The notes under the pieces: model-generated | Databases searched by the model: none | What the model saw: the letters and a program-made list of their open reading frames with translations, nothing else | What the model was told of the DNA's origin: nothing | Made by a program: the position numbers and the translations under genes | Source: Symsagittifera roscoffensis | Taxonomy: Eukaryota > Xenacoelomorpha > Acoela > Convolutidae | Length of the DNA stretch: 64,000 nucleotides | Direction of reading: 5' to 3' | NCBI RefSeq assembly: GCF_963678635.1 | Contig: NC_087066.1 | Span: 20,617,996 to 20,681,995, forward strand | Shown here: one piece after another, positions 46,676-57,944 of the stretch | How positions within the stretch are numbered: the stretch's first letter is position 1 | Layout of the letters: the number at the start of each line of letters is the position of its first letter

Positions 46676-48468
46676 CTAGGGGCATAGAAAGGAGTAATCG
46701 GGGGGTGGACCCAAGGTGAACTGGGCCATTTCTATCAGGTCCGACTCTAGCTGGTTTATGTGTCTCTGGAAGACACCATTTAGCCATTCCGTTCCCTTGG
46801 GCGTGTCGAAGTGAATGCCATCCGAGGATGCATCACGCGGGAGAGATTGTTCCATCAGGTCGGCCACGTCCAGCAACCTCACGGGGAGCACGCTTCTCTG
46901 CTGAATCTACCTTATTTCCCCATTAATATTTCGCACCTTCTCATTCATTTCCATCGCATGCTGATCAAACATCATGTTGTATGTGACAGTACAGATGGTG
47001 AGTATTGCGGGATCAAACCAAATTCTCAGCTCTTGAAGGATACACCTCATCTTCTCGTGTAACTTCATTACCTTCTTAGATTCCCCTCTAGACACATCAT
47101 TGGTCCCCATCATCAGAGTGACCGTATATATCTTGACCATATCCAACATCTCCAGGGACACCAACATCTGCGGTGTCACCGCTCGAGAAAAGCTCAAGAC
47201 CCCAACTTGCCAGTGTGACTGGACCCGCGTCAGCACCCGTATTAAGCTGTCCCCTATGATCAGGTGAACTGCACCATCCGGTATCCTGGGTTGAGTGAAA
47301 TAATCAGCCCAGGCAGCATCATGGAAGCAGTCCCTCCTGGCCCGCTGCGCTGCCGTCCAATCCATCCAGTTGTGCCTGTGGTATATGCCATCTTTATTAT
47401 TCTTATAACTCGCGATTGTCACGTTCCTAACTGGATGGTCTCTCCAAGTAGGAGGTCGCCCTTCTTTCACTGAATCGTCACGGGCTCTCGGCTGCAACCT
47501 CTCTTGTAGTGCCTTGAGACGTGATAAACCCGACCCCGCCTGGCTACTGCTTGTGGTTGAACTAGGGGTATAAACTGGGAGCTTGACCTCCATCAAGGGT
47601 CGCACCGATTGCGCATCCAGGCTATGCACAGAGGATAACGCTTCGGGTGGTATCCACACCTCCAGGCCCTCATTCATGTGCTCCTGGGCCGCCCGGTCTA
47701 AGTTAAAACGGCCGTTGGACCTAGGAGCCTCATCCACATCCATTCGCGATTCAGGTCCCGATGCTGTGGCGGCTGGCTCTCTTGCTCGTGTCCTTTTTTC
47801 TTTCTGTCTTGCAAGCTCTCGTTGTCTTCTCTGGAGCTTCTCCATTTCCGACTTCAGCTGCTCGCAGTTTGCCTCGTTCTCTCGGACCCTCTGTTCTTGC
47901 AGGTACTACGCCCTGAGCATGCTGAGATCACTCCACGCCTGGTCTCTCTCGAGGACCTCCTGTTCACTTCCCAGGTTTGCCTGGTCCCTCTCAAGCTTCG
48001 CGCTATCCCTGTCGAGCTTTGCCTTGTCCCTCTCCCTCTGTGCCCTCTCTAAATCCCTCTTCAGGCTGCTGAGGTCCGGGTATGCCTCCTCTCTCTGTTG
48101 AGACCGTATCGTGGACGACGGCCTGCTCGATGGAAATTCTCCCGCATCATATTCTGTGTTGTTTTCAGGCCGAGATTCCTCGCCAAGTCGAACCCTCTCA
48201 CGCCTCCGTCCACATTCCAGAACAACCATTTGGTCTTTTCTTGATTGGATATCCCTTCCGTCGTGTAGCCAACCATCAAAACAGCTTCTATCGCTGATTC
48301 TCTGCATTCCCCCTGCGCCTCTAACTGCAGGATGGTATTCAACATCACCGTCATCCTCTCAACGATCTGGGTGTAGTCCAGATCCCTCAAGCGTTTGTAC
48401 AGCTCATCGAACGTGGGTCTCTTGAGTGCCGCAGGCATAGATTTCCAAAAGCGATCTGCCATTGTCAC
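46676..48468 (-). pseudogene. Coiled-coil and SGNH (GDSL-type) hydrolase ORF of the retroelement
   Basis: The protein starts MTMADRFWKSMP at 48468, shifts frame near 48150, then runs in one frame from about 48150 to 46676 with two in-frame stops (47906-47908 and 46907-46909). After a strongly charged coiled coil (DLERAQRERDKAKLDRDSAK) and a basic linker comes an SGNH hydrolase fold. Block I is IIGDSLIR (GDS at 47246-47254), block III is MMGTNDVSRG (47096-47107) and block V is SSDGIHF (46808-46822). So the Ser, Asn and Asp/His catalytic residues are all present. SGNH hydrolases are esterases or deacylases. In retroelements their role is unknown. The stop codons make this copy inactive. Confidence 0.72.
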
Positions 48469-48479
48469 AATCTTTAGAT

Positions 48480-49320
48480 TATCTCACGTGTTAACCAACT
48501 CGAGAATTACCTTGTGAACCTACTTGAGAATTGCCTTACCAACTTGAGAATTTTAGAAATGCTTCACTTCGAGTGTTGCTTGATCGTGAACTTATTCAAG
48601 AACTTTCTTTCTCTTTTCAAATGAGTGAGGCTAGGTCGTCAACTCAATTTTTTTACAAATCAATCTGAAAATAAAATTCGTTTTTAGACTAAGGTGTTAT
48701 GTTCCTAACCTAACCCCCCCCCCCCATTATTGTGGTTAAAACATTATCCCTCCATTTGTTTTACTAAAATAGTTCAATTGGAAGTTTTTTAGGAGCATGC
48801 AGATTCATTTAATGTTTTAGCACCGTCAACTCTTTTAATTATAATTGTCATGCCAATTACGTTAAAATCCATCTACCTGCTCCGAGATCCCCATGTACCT
48901 TTATTCGAAATCCCCATGTACCCTTACTCGAGGTCCCCATGTACCCCCAACTCAAGACCTCCGTTGTCCACCCGTAGCTCAGGCGATACTCAAGTAGTAT
49001 TTCCTGTGTAGGTGTACCATTATCTCCGCTTTGGCGAAGACCACGTAAAGGATGGCATATAACTCCCTTGAGCTCAACTTGCCCCTGTTTGGGTCATTAA
49101 CAGGCATCGAGACCTCCCCTATTCCTCTTTCAATCAGAAGTCTTTCAACCTCGTTAGTGCTAACATCACGTGCTCAGGATCTATCGTATTCCTTTCATTG
49201 ACCCTCGTTACCAGAAAGCACAGGTATTTGCCCGGGACTTGTGCAACTGATGCCTTCTTATCAAACCTTTTCCTCTGCCTTGCCTGTACTTGCTGAGTAT
49301 TTCATTTGAAAAAGTCGTTC
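48480..49320 (-). other. Spacer between pol and the hydrolase block, with integrase C-terminal traces
   Basis: Reading leftwards from 49323, the integrase frame goes on through stops as QVQARQRKRFDKKA and VPGKYLCFLVTRV (about 49150-49290). Protein-like text continues as LSSRELYAILYVVFAKAEIM near 49020-49080. A 12-C run lies at 48714-48725. The last ~400 bp upstream of the hydrolase ORF contain several 'aactcgagaatt' or 'acttgagaatt' repeats. No complete ORF. Confidence 0.5.
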
Positions 49321-50050
49321 AGTTCAAATTACATCCCTTACATAAACTTGTGGTGATGTTTTCTTTCCTTCATACTCTGGGTAAAAGAAAGTCAAAGGCA
49401 AAAACTTTTCGTGTCTAGTCAACATCTTGTGTGGACTAATTCCCGTGGTCGAGTGTTGTGTGCTGTTATAAGCTCCCATCACTTGTGGAAGGTATCTTTC
49501 CCAATCAGTCATGTATCTGGAACAATACACCCTCAACATCAACACCAGAGTCCGATTTTGCCTCTCCACTAAGCCGTTCTACTGGGGATGATACGTCGTA
49601 GAATGAGCTTGATCCACTTGAGAACGTCTCATGAGCTCTTTAGTAAGTTCTTCTATGAAAGCTGTTCCATTAATTGGACATCCGTGCCTCGCTATCCACG
49701 TTTTGATTAGATGATCGCTTGTCTCTTCTGCTGAGGAAGTTATGCAGGGCACGGCCTCTGCATATTGCGGGAGGTGATCGATCATCACCAGGACCTGATT
49801 GAAGCCACTGTCTGTCATTAATATTTTCTGGTGGTAAATCTGTACCACCTCGTTGAATTCAGATGATTCAATCGACTGCTATGGAAATCGCAACTTCCTT
49901 GGATCCTTCACTTGTTGACATGAGGGACATGCTGCTACCCATTTTCTCACATGCCTTCTTCATCACGGGCCATTCAAAGCGTTTCAGTATCCTCTGGTAT
50001 ACTTTATCAATTCCCTGGTGGCCCATTTGATCATGCGATCTGAATTAAAG
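49150..50050 (-). pseudogene. Retroelement integrase
   Basis: The HHCC zinc-binding part is seen just after 50045 as HDQMGHQG and CPSCQQ, with a frameshift between them. The catalytic core (49579-49848) has the first Asp in VLVMIDHLPQYAEAVP. The second catalytic Asp is deleted: GCPI is followed directly by NGTAFIEEL. The Glu is kept in VERQNRTL, after a TAG at the end of this frame. The C-terminal part (49324-49569) is YMTDWERYLPQVMGAYNSTQ. Ty3/gypsy-type. Inactive. Confidence 0.85.
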
Positions 50051-50791
50051 TTCTGTCTGATAGAGTTGCGGCAACACTATCGCGTTATATTTGTACAGGA
50101 CTTTGTCCTCTTCTCTCCTCTTACAGGCCACGATCCCGTCCTTGTTCAGATATAACCTTCCCTCCTTCTGCATAAAGTACTGTCTCAGAATACGATAACT
50201 GTCTTCTTCCAGATCGCCTTTATCTGGTGCCCCATTCTCGATCCACCTCTTCAAGTTGCTCGTCATGCGGTTATTTCTTTGCGCTCTTTGTAGGTCCGAG
50301 AGTCTGTATCTCGCCTTCAAGTATGTCTTCATGACCCTCAGTTGACTACTCAGCTCATCATGATGATATGCGTCATCTTCCATCTTCACGCACCAAAATT
50401 TCGCCAATGGCTCTGCCTCTTGTTTGAATTGTTGGAGGTCAGTCCTGACTGCTTCCTTCTGTGATAACAAGCTCATCGAACGTTCCGATAACGCTTTTGT
50501 TTCCAGATCATCCGCAGCGTTGTCAGAGACTCTTTCACTGGGTACCAGGTAGCGATCACTGTCAAGTTCCTGATATACTTCCCTATCCAAGTCTCTTGAT
50601 CGAGTCTCCAGTAGCAATGTGTGGATCGCCAATTCTGACAATTCCGATCCTGTGCTCGAGTTCCTGTCTGAGTAGGTGCCGATTTCTGAAATCCTCGAGT
50701 TGTTGTCAATGGGTGAGTCTGCCACGGAGCACGTCTCCACATCAGGTTCCGACCTGTACGTTCTGCTCATCCATCTTAACTCCCCGGACAA
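50045..50791 (-). pseudogene. Region between reverse transcriptase and integrase (RNase H missing)
   Basis: An open frame of 248 codons. It contains SELAIHTLLLETRSRDLDRE, KTYLKARYRLSDLQRAQRNN and LYLNKDGIVACKRREEDKVL. The last of these is the usual lead-in to a gypsy integrase. No RNase H motif precedes it: sequence goes from the RT thumb (ANYYREFIKG at about 50900) almost directly into this frame, so RNase H and the RT connection are deleted. The Glu/Ser-rich first half looks like a linker of this gypsy lineage. Confidence 0.75.
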
Positions 50792-50896
50792 AACTTTATC
50801 CTCCAGGTCTTGTTCCTCTACAGGACCATTTCCTTTAACACCCGATCCCCGGACAAACTTCCTTGTTCCCGGTTTTGTTCATTAACTAGACAATTT

Positions 50897-51590
50897 TCAT
50901 CGACGTCCTTTTATGAACTCACGGTAGTAATTGGCAAATCCCAGGAAGCTCATGAGCTGTGTGTCCGTTCTGGGGGCCTTACATGTCAACACGGCTTCCA
51001 CTGCTTCCGGGTCCGGCCTCACGCCATGCCTGTCTACCATTCTTCCCAGGTACTTAATTGAGTCCCTTAGGATTTCACATTCCGATGGTTTGCGTTTCAA
51101 GCGCGCTCTTTTCATGCAATCGAAGACCTCATCGAGTCTAGCGATGTGGTCTGCCAATGTGGGTGTTGCTTTGACCACGTCATCCACTCTGGTCAAAGCC
51201 TGAGCCATCAGTCTTTGAAAGGTCGCTGTCGCGTTGCACAAGCCAAACGGCATCCTCTTCCACTGGTACAACGCGAAGTCACATGCGAATCCCGTCTTCT
51301 CTCTGTCCTTCTTTCGTAGAGGGACCTGCTAAAAGGCAGAATTCAGATCCAGTGTTGTGAAGAACTGGGCGTCGCCAAGTTTCCAGAGGCTCTCATCTAT
51401 CCATGGTATTTTGTGAGCATCTTTTATTTTCCCTGCGTTCGGGTAGCGAAAGTCGCAACAAACCCTAAGCTGCCCCCCTTTCTTTTTGGCCATGACAACC
51501 TCACAAGCTCAAGGCGACTTCGAGGGTTATATCATGTCTTATTCGAGCAATATTTCTGTTTCCGCTCTGCACGCTTCCGATTTGTGAGGC
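50897..51590 (-). pseudogene. Retroelement reverse transcriptase
   Basis: RT fingers and palm read VVMAKKKGGQLRVCCDFRYP, PWIDESLWKLGDAQFFTTLD and YQWKRMPFGLCNATATFQRL. A TAG at 51329-51331 replaces the usual Trp in the AF-QVPL motif, and another stop lies near 51510. About 20 residues before the catalytic DD are deleted, leaving RVDDVVKATP in place of a Y-x-DD box. The palm and thumb then run as SIKYLGRMVDRHGVRPDPEA and FLGFANYYREFIKG. Ty3/gypsy-type. Confidence 0.85.
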
Positions 51591-51591
51591 G

Positions 51592-52191
51592 TCATGCGCC
51601 TTGCACGCTCCCTGTGGGGAATGCCGCCTTCTTCTCACACGATTTGGTGTTCGTCAAAATTGTAACAACCCATATCCGCCTTTTGTTTGGAAAAACGTCC
51701 GCGTTCCGATTTAAAACCGCCCTTAAGGATTCAAAATTTCCCTCACCTATTTTACGTTTCAAGTGCTCTATTTCTGGCAAAAGCGGCTTGTCGAATTCTA
51801 ACTCAAATGACGAGGGGCGTTCCGGAAAATTCGAGCAGCTCGACAAGCCGTCATCCGTTTCGGGTTTCAATGAAAACAGTTTATTAAAAGATTTCAACTC
51901 ATTACTCCTCTTTAAAATCATATTTTTATTGGCATGGCTAGGACAGTCTTTCACTTAATTTCTCTTCATATTTGGTGTTTCCTCATATTCGGTCCTCATT
52001 GGAAAAATTTAACCGAGTTTCTTTCCACGCTGGATTGAAACCGTGGAGTCCAGTGTATTCAACAATACGCTCACACACAGTCCGCCTCGTGTTACTGAAA
52101 AGATCCGGCCTAAAATTACTGAGTTTTGACTCTTTGGGTTGGGTACCAAGCAAAGCTGTCTACTATTACTTAATGAGTTCAAATTTCTCAA
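51592..52191 (-). pseudogene. Protease-RT connecting region
   Basis: One frame, broken by stops near 52000. It carries QLCLVPNPKSQNSVILGRIF, GLCVSVLLNTLDSTVSIQRG and GEGNFESLRAVLNRNADVFP. The last is the conserved approach to a gypsy RT. No enzyme domain of its own. Confidence 0.7.
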
Positions 52192-52289
52192 CCTAAAAAT
52201 CGCTACACTGCTTGTCCGGACTGCAGTTTTACTTTTCTGTCAAAAAATTTTGGCACCTTATTCTCATCAGTTTTTATTCTGTTTGCCGG

Positions 52290-53119
52290 TCACTTAACAT
52301 ACTTCCTGTACGGGTTCCTAATCTTTATTAGTCCATTGTTCAGGTCGATCATCAAATCAAAATTCCTGACGAAGTCGCGGCCAAAGATGAGTTGGTCTGA
52401 GTTGTCCAGATTATCTACTACCAGGAAACTCATCCAAAGTTCCCGTCCGCCCATGTGAAGGACTGTTAATGGTGTTCTTGCGGCTACGTAGATCACTCCG
52501 CGGTTGGCTGCTGCCAATCTTAGGTTCGTCGGAATTAAGTCTTCCCTGGTGAAGCACATTCTTTCCCAATTCTTTACTGGCATAACACTAACCACCGTTC
52601 CTGTATCAAGAAGTCCCCTTACTCCTATTTCCTTTCTATTGGTGTCTAGCAGATGTGCAGTCACATCTGCTTCGTATCCTATGTGCACCGCATCTTGCTC
52701 CATCATAGCGTCATGTCCGATTCTACTTGACCCAAATAGATCTGCCCTATTTGGTCCTTGTCTGTTGTGACATAGGTCATAGTATAGATACTGATCCCGT
52801 CTATGTTCAACATCACTTGGTATGGTACACAGACCTCCACGTAGCGCCCGTGAAGTTTCTTCATTCGAGGGCCACCCGTTGTTGACAACGCTCGCACAGC
52901 CCTTGACTCAGTGCGTGGCTCTACCTGTCTCAGATAATCCGCATATGTATCCAAATGCATCGAAGTGAATTTTGAAGATTCACGTAGGTTCCTGATCACC
53001 TGATGTCCCTGTTGGACTCTGTTTAAGGCATCTCTCGCTGCTGCCTTATAGTCGATCTTGAAAGCGTCTGCCGCGGTCCCAGGTTCCAGTTCACGCTTTT
53101 CTTTTGTCACTGCCTGCAC
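52290..53119 (-). pseudogene. Retroelement retropepsin (aspartic protease)
   Basis: The frame 52290-52706 has the active-site motif GLLDTGTVVS (DTG at 52599-52607) and the C-terminal LIFGRDFVRNF, as in retropepsins that cleave Gag-Pol. The preceding frame (52703-53119) joins through a frameshift near 52705 and holds the linker after Gag. Confidence 0.85.
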
Positions 53120-53955
53120 TTTCTTCGTAGCCAGCTCTTGCGTTTCTCTTTCCTGTGGGCCTCCGCTTCACTCAATAGGCGTGCCTTGCTGGCTTTTACA
53201 CCCGATAAAGCTTCCTCATGCCTTGGATTCTTGAGGTCTGCCACAGCATCCCAAAAATGTGGACAACCTGGTTTGAAATGACCCTCCAAGTTACAAAAGA
53301 AACACCTGAGGCCGAACTTTGCAATTAATCCTCTCAAGAAATCTTCATGATTGACTTCTGACGCATGTCATTCCTCGAGGCTGAAGCCTGTCGCCTTCAT
53401 GCCTTATTTTTAGTTTGGGCATGCTGATGCATGGTGGTCCGTCGAACTGCAATTTGCACAAGAGCGTCTCTTGTCCATGTCGTCCCTTGGTTTGTACCAG
53501 TTGTTACCTTGGTTAGTTGGTCCATTGTTAAAATTGCCATAATTGTTTTTGTAGCGACCAGATCTCAAGGGAGGCTTTAGTAAAAGATATTCCTTGGATT
53601 TGAGTCTCAATTCTCCTGGTGTAGGTGCATTATTTGAAAGTATTGTGTAATGCGTTGCCAACATCGTTCGAAGCTCATCGTTTTTTACACCATTGATGAA
53701 ATTTGAAGCTACTGCCAGGTTCATCCTGCTATTTGGCTCATCTGGTTGACAACGCCTTCTAAGCATCTGTAGATCATCTAACATTTTGTCTATCGTTTCA
53801 TCTTCACGTTGCCTCCGTTTCTCGAAGCGCATCATTGCTTGGTGTCCTTGTGCTCCTGAGGCAAAACATTTCAACAAGATTTCAAAGATCGTTTCAGCTG
53901 TCTCCCGCTGGTATTGCTTTTTGGCCATCACGCAATTTAGGACTGTCCCTTCCAT
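53107..53955 (-). pseudogene. Gag capsid end and two CCHC zinc knuckles
   Basis: One frame interrupted by TAA, TAA and TGA between 53335 and 53412. The capsid-like part is helical (FEKRRQREDETIDKMLDDLQ). A basic Asn/Gly-rich stretch follows. Zinc knuckle 1 is CANCSSTDHHASAC (53417-53462) and zinc knuckle 2, about 40 residues on, is CFFCNLEGHFKPGC (53267-53309). Both fit C-x2-C-x4-H-x4-C. Ty3/gypsy Gag. Confidence 0.85.
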
Positions 53956-54038
53956 ATTACTGGTGAGTGCACTTCATTCTTGTCTTTCTGTCAAAACTTC
54001 CTCCTCAAAATGCAGTTTCATGACTTCTATCCAAGTAG

Positions 54039-54682
54039 CTATACAGCGTCAGATTCGTTTTTATAGCATCTTGGTTTCTTAAATTCCCTCTTGGACCTCT
54101 CGCTGCGTTCACTGGTCCTAAATAACCTCGTCAGGAAAGTTTCCAAGGACCTGTTCAGAGGTTTAAACGCTGTAGCCATTGCAGTTGCATCTCGTGAAGG
54201 CCTCGCTCGAGCATCATTGCCCTCCGATAGAAGCTCCGGATTTTCCATCCTTTTCGAGTCTCTGGATTATTTTTTCCTTGGTTCGCGTGACTCCAGTTTG
54301 TGGAATCACATATCCCAGTCGCATTTGCTTCTTGCGTCGGTCGTTCGTCCGAGGTCGGTCTGTTGCCAGTAGAACCTCCTCTGATATTTGTGCCCCTCGG
54401 CCTATTATCCGCTGTGGCATAGCTGGATGAACTTCCCCTACCACTCGTGGATCCAAACGTCCTTCTTCTGTTAGGTTGTTCATTGAAGTTCACCCTCGGC
54501 TCCCTATTGGGTTCTCCTGAATTTGCTTCCCTATTCGTCGATCCACTCCTGTTTCCTAGGAGCCCATCCAACATATCCATTATAGCCTGAGTGCGCCTCT
54601 CCATCATCGCGTCCATTTTTGTGTCGAGAGTCCCAAGAGTCTGCTCTTGCTGACTTCGTAACTTCTCCATGTCGTCTCTCAA
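54039..54682 (-). pseudogene. Gag N-terminal part (charged, low complexity)
   Basis: Overlapping frames with shifts. One starts MRDDMEKLRSQQEQTLGTLD, a coiled-coil-like helix, followed by an Asn/Arg/Ser-rich region. The end shifts to KPLNRSLETFLTRLFRTSER near 54160, leading to the capsid frame. Weak similarity to any domain, assigned to Gag by position. Confidence 0.5.
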
Positions 54683-55102
54683 TCGTGTTTTCCTTTGCTC
54701 AAACTCCCTCTTCGTTCACAACAAGTTTTTAGCCAAGTCTTCATCCGTCCTCTCTTTCAAGTGTTTTTCACTTCTGCTGACTTCTTGCATGTTGCAGTTG
54801 ATCTCTTACCGCAGGCTTTCTCTCTCGACGTGAACTGCCCTCTCCAGTTCACTCAATCTTAGGAATATCTGTTCATTCTGTTCTCCTATACTGTCTACTA
54901 TGCTGGTCAAGGCCTCTTCGACTGATGCCCCTTCGTCCACCAAAGGCGTCACTAGTGGTGGTGTCACCCGATTGGTTACATGGAGATTAGGAGATTAGTG
55001 CTAGTCGAGACTCGAGTCTTACCTCTCTGTCTCGATGTTTCTTCATAATCCGCCCGCTTCTGGTTCCGTTGGTGGGTTACTTGGCCCTGTCTTCCTGTTC
55101 TT

Positions 55103-55774
55103 TCAAGGTTGCATTTCCAAATTTGTCATGGTCACCAACTCTCTTGACTGCTGTGATCCATCTATGGTCTTGTTTATTGTCCTGAACACACCAAATTGGC
55201 CCGAAGAGCCATTCTCTCTGTTGGTGGGTGCTCCGTTTTCATGAGTTGAACAGTTGAGGCTTAGTTGAGATCCGAAGTCATCTTCTTGGTCATCGTCCTC
55301 CTCCTCTTCCTGGGTTTCTACTTCACCAACTGTACCTGTTCCCATAGTGAATTGGAAGAAGTTTCCCAGAGTGTTCTTCACTTGTTCTCAACACGAGGTG
55401 GACGTTGCCGTTTTCTCGGTCACCCATTGCATCATGGTATTGTCAGAGGGTGATCTTTTTGTCGCTAAGTTTTCAGTCGAGATGTCGGACAGTTCCGACA
55501 TCCCCCTTCGATCTAGAGTCCCGGTGGAAGTGGCAAAATCTTGGCCTTGTTCTACCGGAGTAGATTCACTTGCCAATCTTCTGTTCCCATTCCCTTCTGT
55601 TCCACTTCCCGCCCGATTCTCTTCCAGGGTAGGGTCCGGATGGATCTCTACTTCTAACATTGCCTTTTGACCTTCGAAGGACTTTTGACTCCTGGTTTCA
55701 ACCATTACGCCTGAAACTTTCTCCAATTTAGTGGACCGGGTTCGTGTAATCCTTTCCACAAAAGGGTCGTTCAT
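55103..55774 (-). pseudogene. First ORF of the retroelement (unknown, acidic)
   Basis: A 128-codon frame (55388-55774) starts MNDPFVERITRTRSTKLEKV and shifts near 55385 into an acidic frame (EEEEDDDQEDDFGSQ). No domain recognised. It is the most upstream coding sequence on the minus strand. Upstream (55775-56260) is AT-rich with no gene; an LTR would be expected here but I could not show one. Confidence 0.4.
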
Positions 55775-56260
55775 TGATTTTCTTTGTTTCTTTGGTATAA
55801 ATTCCTAGAGCTATCACTTAGTTTAGGTACTCTTTGCCTGTCTAGACTCAATTTCGATTTATCACTTCTTACCGCCTATACATCAATTAGTTTACTACGG
55901 TTTTGATTTTCTGACTACTGATAATCATAACACAACACAATATGTCCTAAAGGTTTTACTTAAAAAGTGACCACGAATCCTTATAGGTTAACACAGTACA
56001 GCGTGTATACAATTAATCACAACAATTGATTATTGGTTATAGGATATGAAGTTAGCACAGACTGATCATGTTAAAATATCTAAAACATAGTGTACTCACT
56101 ACCCACTCAATAAAAAATATTGAGGATTTAAAACCAAAAATGAAGAAAGTTAAAAAAAATTTCCAAAAAATGTATGAGCATTGTGTATTTAGTCAGTCGC
56201 AATTCAATAGTCGAACTCGTTTCTAAAGAAAGAGCTTTCCCCGTTCAGTGCCGCTTTAAA

Positions 56261-56460
56261 NNNNNNNNNNNNNNNNNNNNNNNNNNNNNNNNNNNNNNNN
56301 NNNNNNNNNNNNNNNNNNNNNNNNNNNNNNNNNNNNNNNNNNNNNNNNNNNNNNNNNNNNNNNNNNNNNNNNNNNNNNNNNNNNNNNNNNNNNNNNNNNN
56401 NNNNNNNNNNNNNNNNNNNNNNNNNNNNNNNNNNNNNNNNNNNNNNNNNNNNNNNNNNNN
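56261..56460. other. Assembly gap of 200 N
   Basis: Exactly 200 unknown bases, so the size is probably a placeholder. It separates the retroelement from the satellite region. Confidence 0.99.
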
Positions 56461-56709
56461 TGAAAAAAAAAAACGAAAAGTTTTAAATCATTTTCCTCAA
56501 AACTCGGACAAATTTTAGAAAAATTTTGAAGTCGTTCGAATCACGACTGAAAAGGCTTTAAAATGATTTATCTCTCTACTCAATTCGATGATTGTCTGAA
56601 AAATTCGTTTTCTTTTCTCCAAATGAAGTCAATGATTCTCTGCCCGTTTTTTCTAAGTTGCGCAATAGCGATTGCAAGGTCGTTAAGCAACCCGCACTGA
56701 CAGAAATGG

Positions 56710-57060
56710 TTTCCGGTCGATTTAAATCGATTTTAGATCGATTTTAAATCGATTTAAATCGATTAACCATGACCATTTTACGAACTCAAATGGATTTTAA
56801 ATCGATTTAAATCAATTTTTTTGAAAATTTTAAATCGATTTAAGTGTCTAAAAAATCGATTTAAATCGATTTCGATGGATTTTCCGACTCACTAAAATCC
56901 ATCGGAATCTCACTTAAATCCATCAGAATCTCACTTAAATCCATTTTAAATCGATTTAAATCGATCTTTTTGAAAATTTTAAATCGATTTAAGTGTCTAA
57001 AAAATCGATTCAAATCGATTTCGATGGATTTCACGACACACTAAAATCGATTTTTTTTTG
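56710..57060. repeat. ATCGATTTAAAT-rich repeat
   Basis: The motif AAATCGATTTAAATCGATTT and relatives recur, with two larger units (about 56790-56900 and 56940-57055) that share 'gaaaattttaaatcgatttaagtgtctaaaaaatcgatt' and 'cgatttcgatggattt'. The motif is self-complementary. Confidence 0.85.
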
Positions 57061-57139
57061 CCAACAAGGCAAAAAAAAAACATGCAATTTAGAAAACTAA
57101 TTAAAATTCTTGATTTTTTAAATAAAAACACACGTACCA

Positions 57140-57850
57140 GATATTTCAAAATTATGCAATGAAATCATAGAAAATCATCATTGTAAATCAGATGTTGTGA
57201 ATTAACATATGTAACAAATCAAGAAAATTGTCAAAATAAACCAGATTTTGAGCTCAAAATTATGCAATGAAATCATAGAAAATCATCATTGTAAATCAGA
57301 TGTTGTGCATTAACATATATAACAAATCAAGAAAATTGTCAAAATAAACCAGATTTTGAGCTCAAAATTATGCAATTAAATCATAGAAAACCATCAATGT
57401 AAATCAGGTTTTGTTTATTAACATATGTAACAAATCAAGAAAATTGTCAAAATAAACCAGATTTTGAGCTCAAAATTATGCAATGAAATCATAAAAAATC
57501 ATCATTGTAAATCAGATGTTGTGCATTAACATATGTAACAAATCAAGAAAATTGTCAAAATAAACCAGATTTTGAGCTCAAAATTATGCAATTAAAACAT
57601 AGAAAATTATCATTGTAAATTAGGTTTTGTTCATTAACATATGTAACAAATCAAGAAAATTGTCAAAATAAACCAGATTTTGAGCTGAAAATTATGCAAT
57701 GAAATCATAGAAAATCATCATTGTAAATCAGATGTTGTGCATTAACATATGTAACAAATCAAGAAAATTGTCAAAATAAACCAGAGTTTCAGCTCAAAAT
57801 TATGCAATGAAATCATAGAAAATCATCATTGTAAATCAGGTTTTGAGTTC
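57140..57850. repeat. 108-bp satellite, about 6.6 copies
   Basis: 'attatgcaat' starts at 57151, 57259, 57367, 57475, 57583, 57691 and 57799, an exact 108-bp period. Units include 'aaccagattttgagctcaaaattatgcaat' and 'cattaacatatgtaacaaatcaagaaaattgtc'. No gene. Confidence 0.95.
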
Positions 57851-57944
57851 AAAAAATGTTCCATTCTTAAGATTGTTTTGCTTTTTTTTCTTTTGAATGT
57901 GACGTTCATTTGTTGCATTGACATTCATTGGTTGCCTAAGACAG

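Larger units (their letters stand above)
32675..55774 (-). mobile_element. Degenerate giant Ty3/gypsy-type retroelement with SGNH-hydrolase block and tandem 3' units
   Basis: Reading leftwards, the minus strand has gag-like ORFs (54.0-55.8 kb), Gag with two zinc knuckles, retropepsin, reverse transcriptase, integrase (to about 49.2 kb), then 8-9 kb of further coding sequence: coiled coil plus SGNH hydrolase, a second SGNH-like segment, and large uncharacterised proteins. The whole series keeps one orientation and coding remnants bridge the pol end. I infer one element of about 17 kb (55.8 to 38.7 kb) whose 3' part was then tandemly repeated to the left. Frames are broken throughout. I could not identify an LTR pair or primer-binding site; the 5' side runs into an assembly gap. 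Nesting of two elements is the main alternative. Confidence 0.75.

Noticed and set aside
55775-56260. 5' LTR of the retroelement
   Set aside because: I compared this stretch by eye with 48480-49320 and with the non-coding part of the tandem units and saw no shared sequence. The gap at 56261-56460 may hide it.
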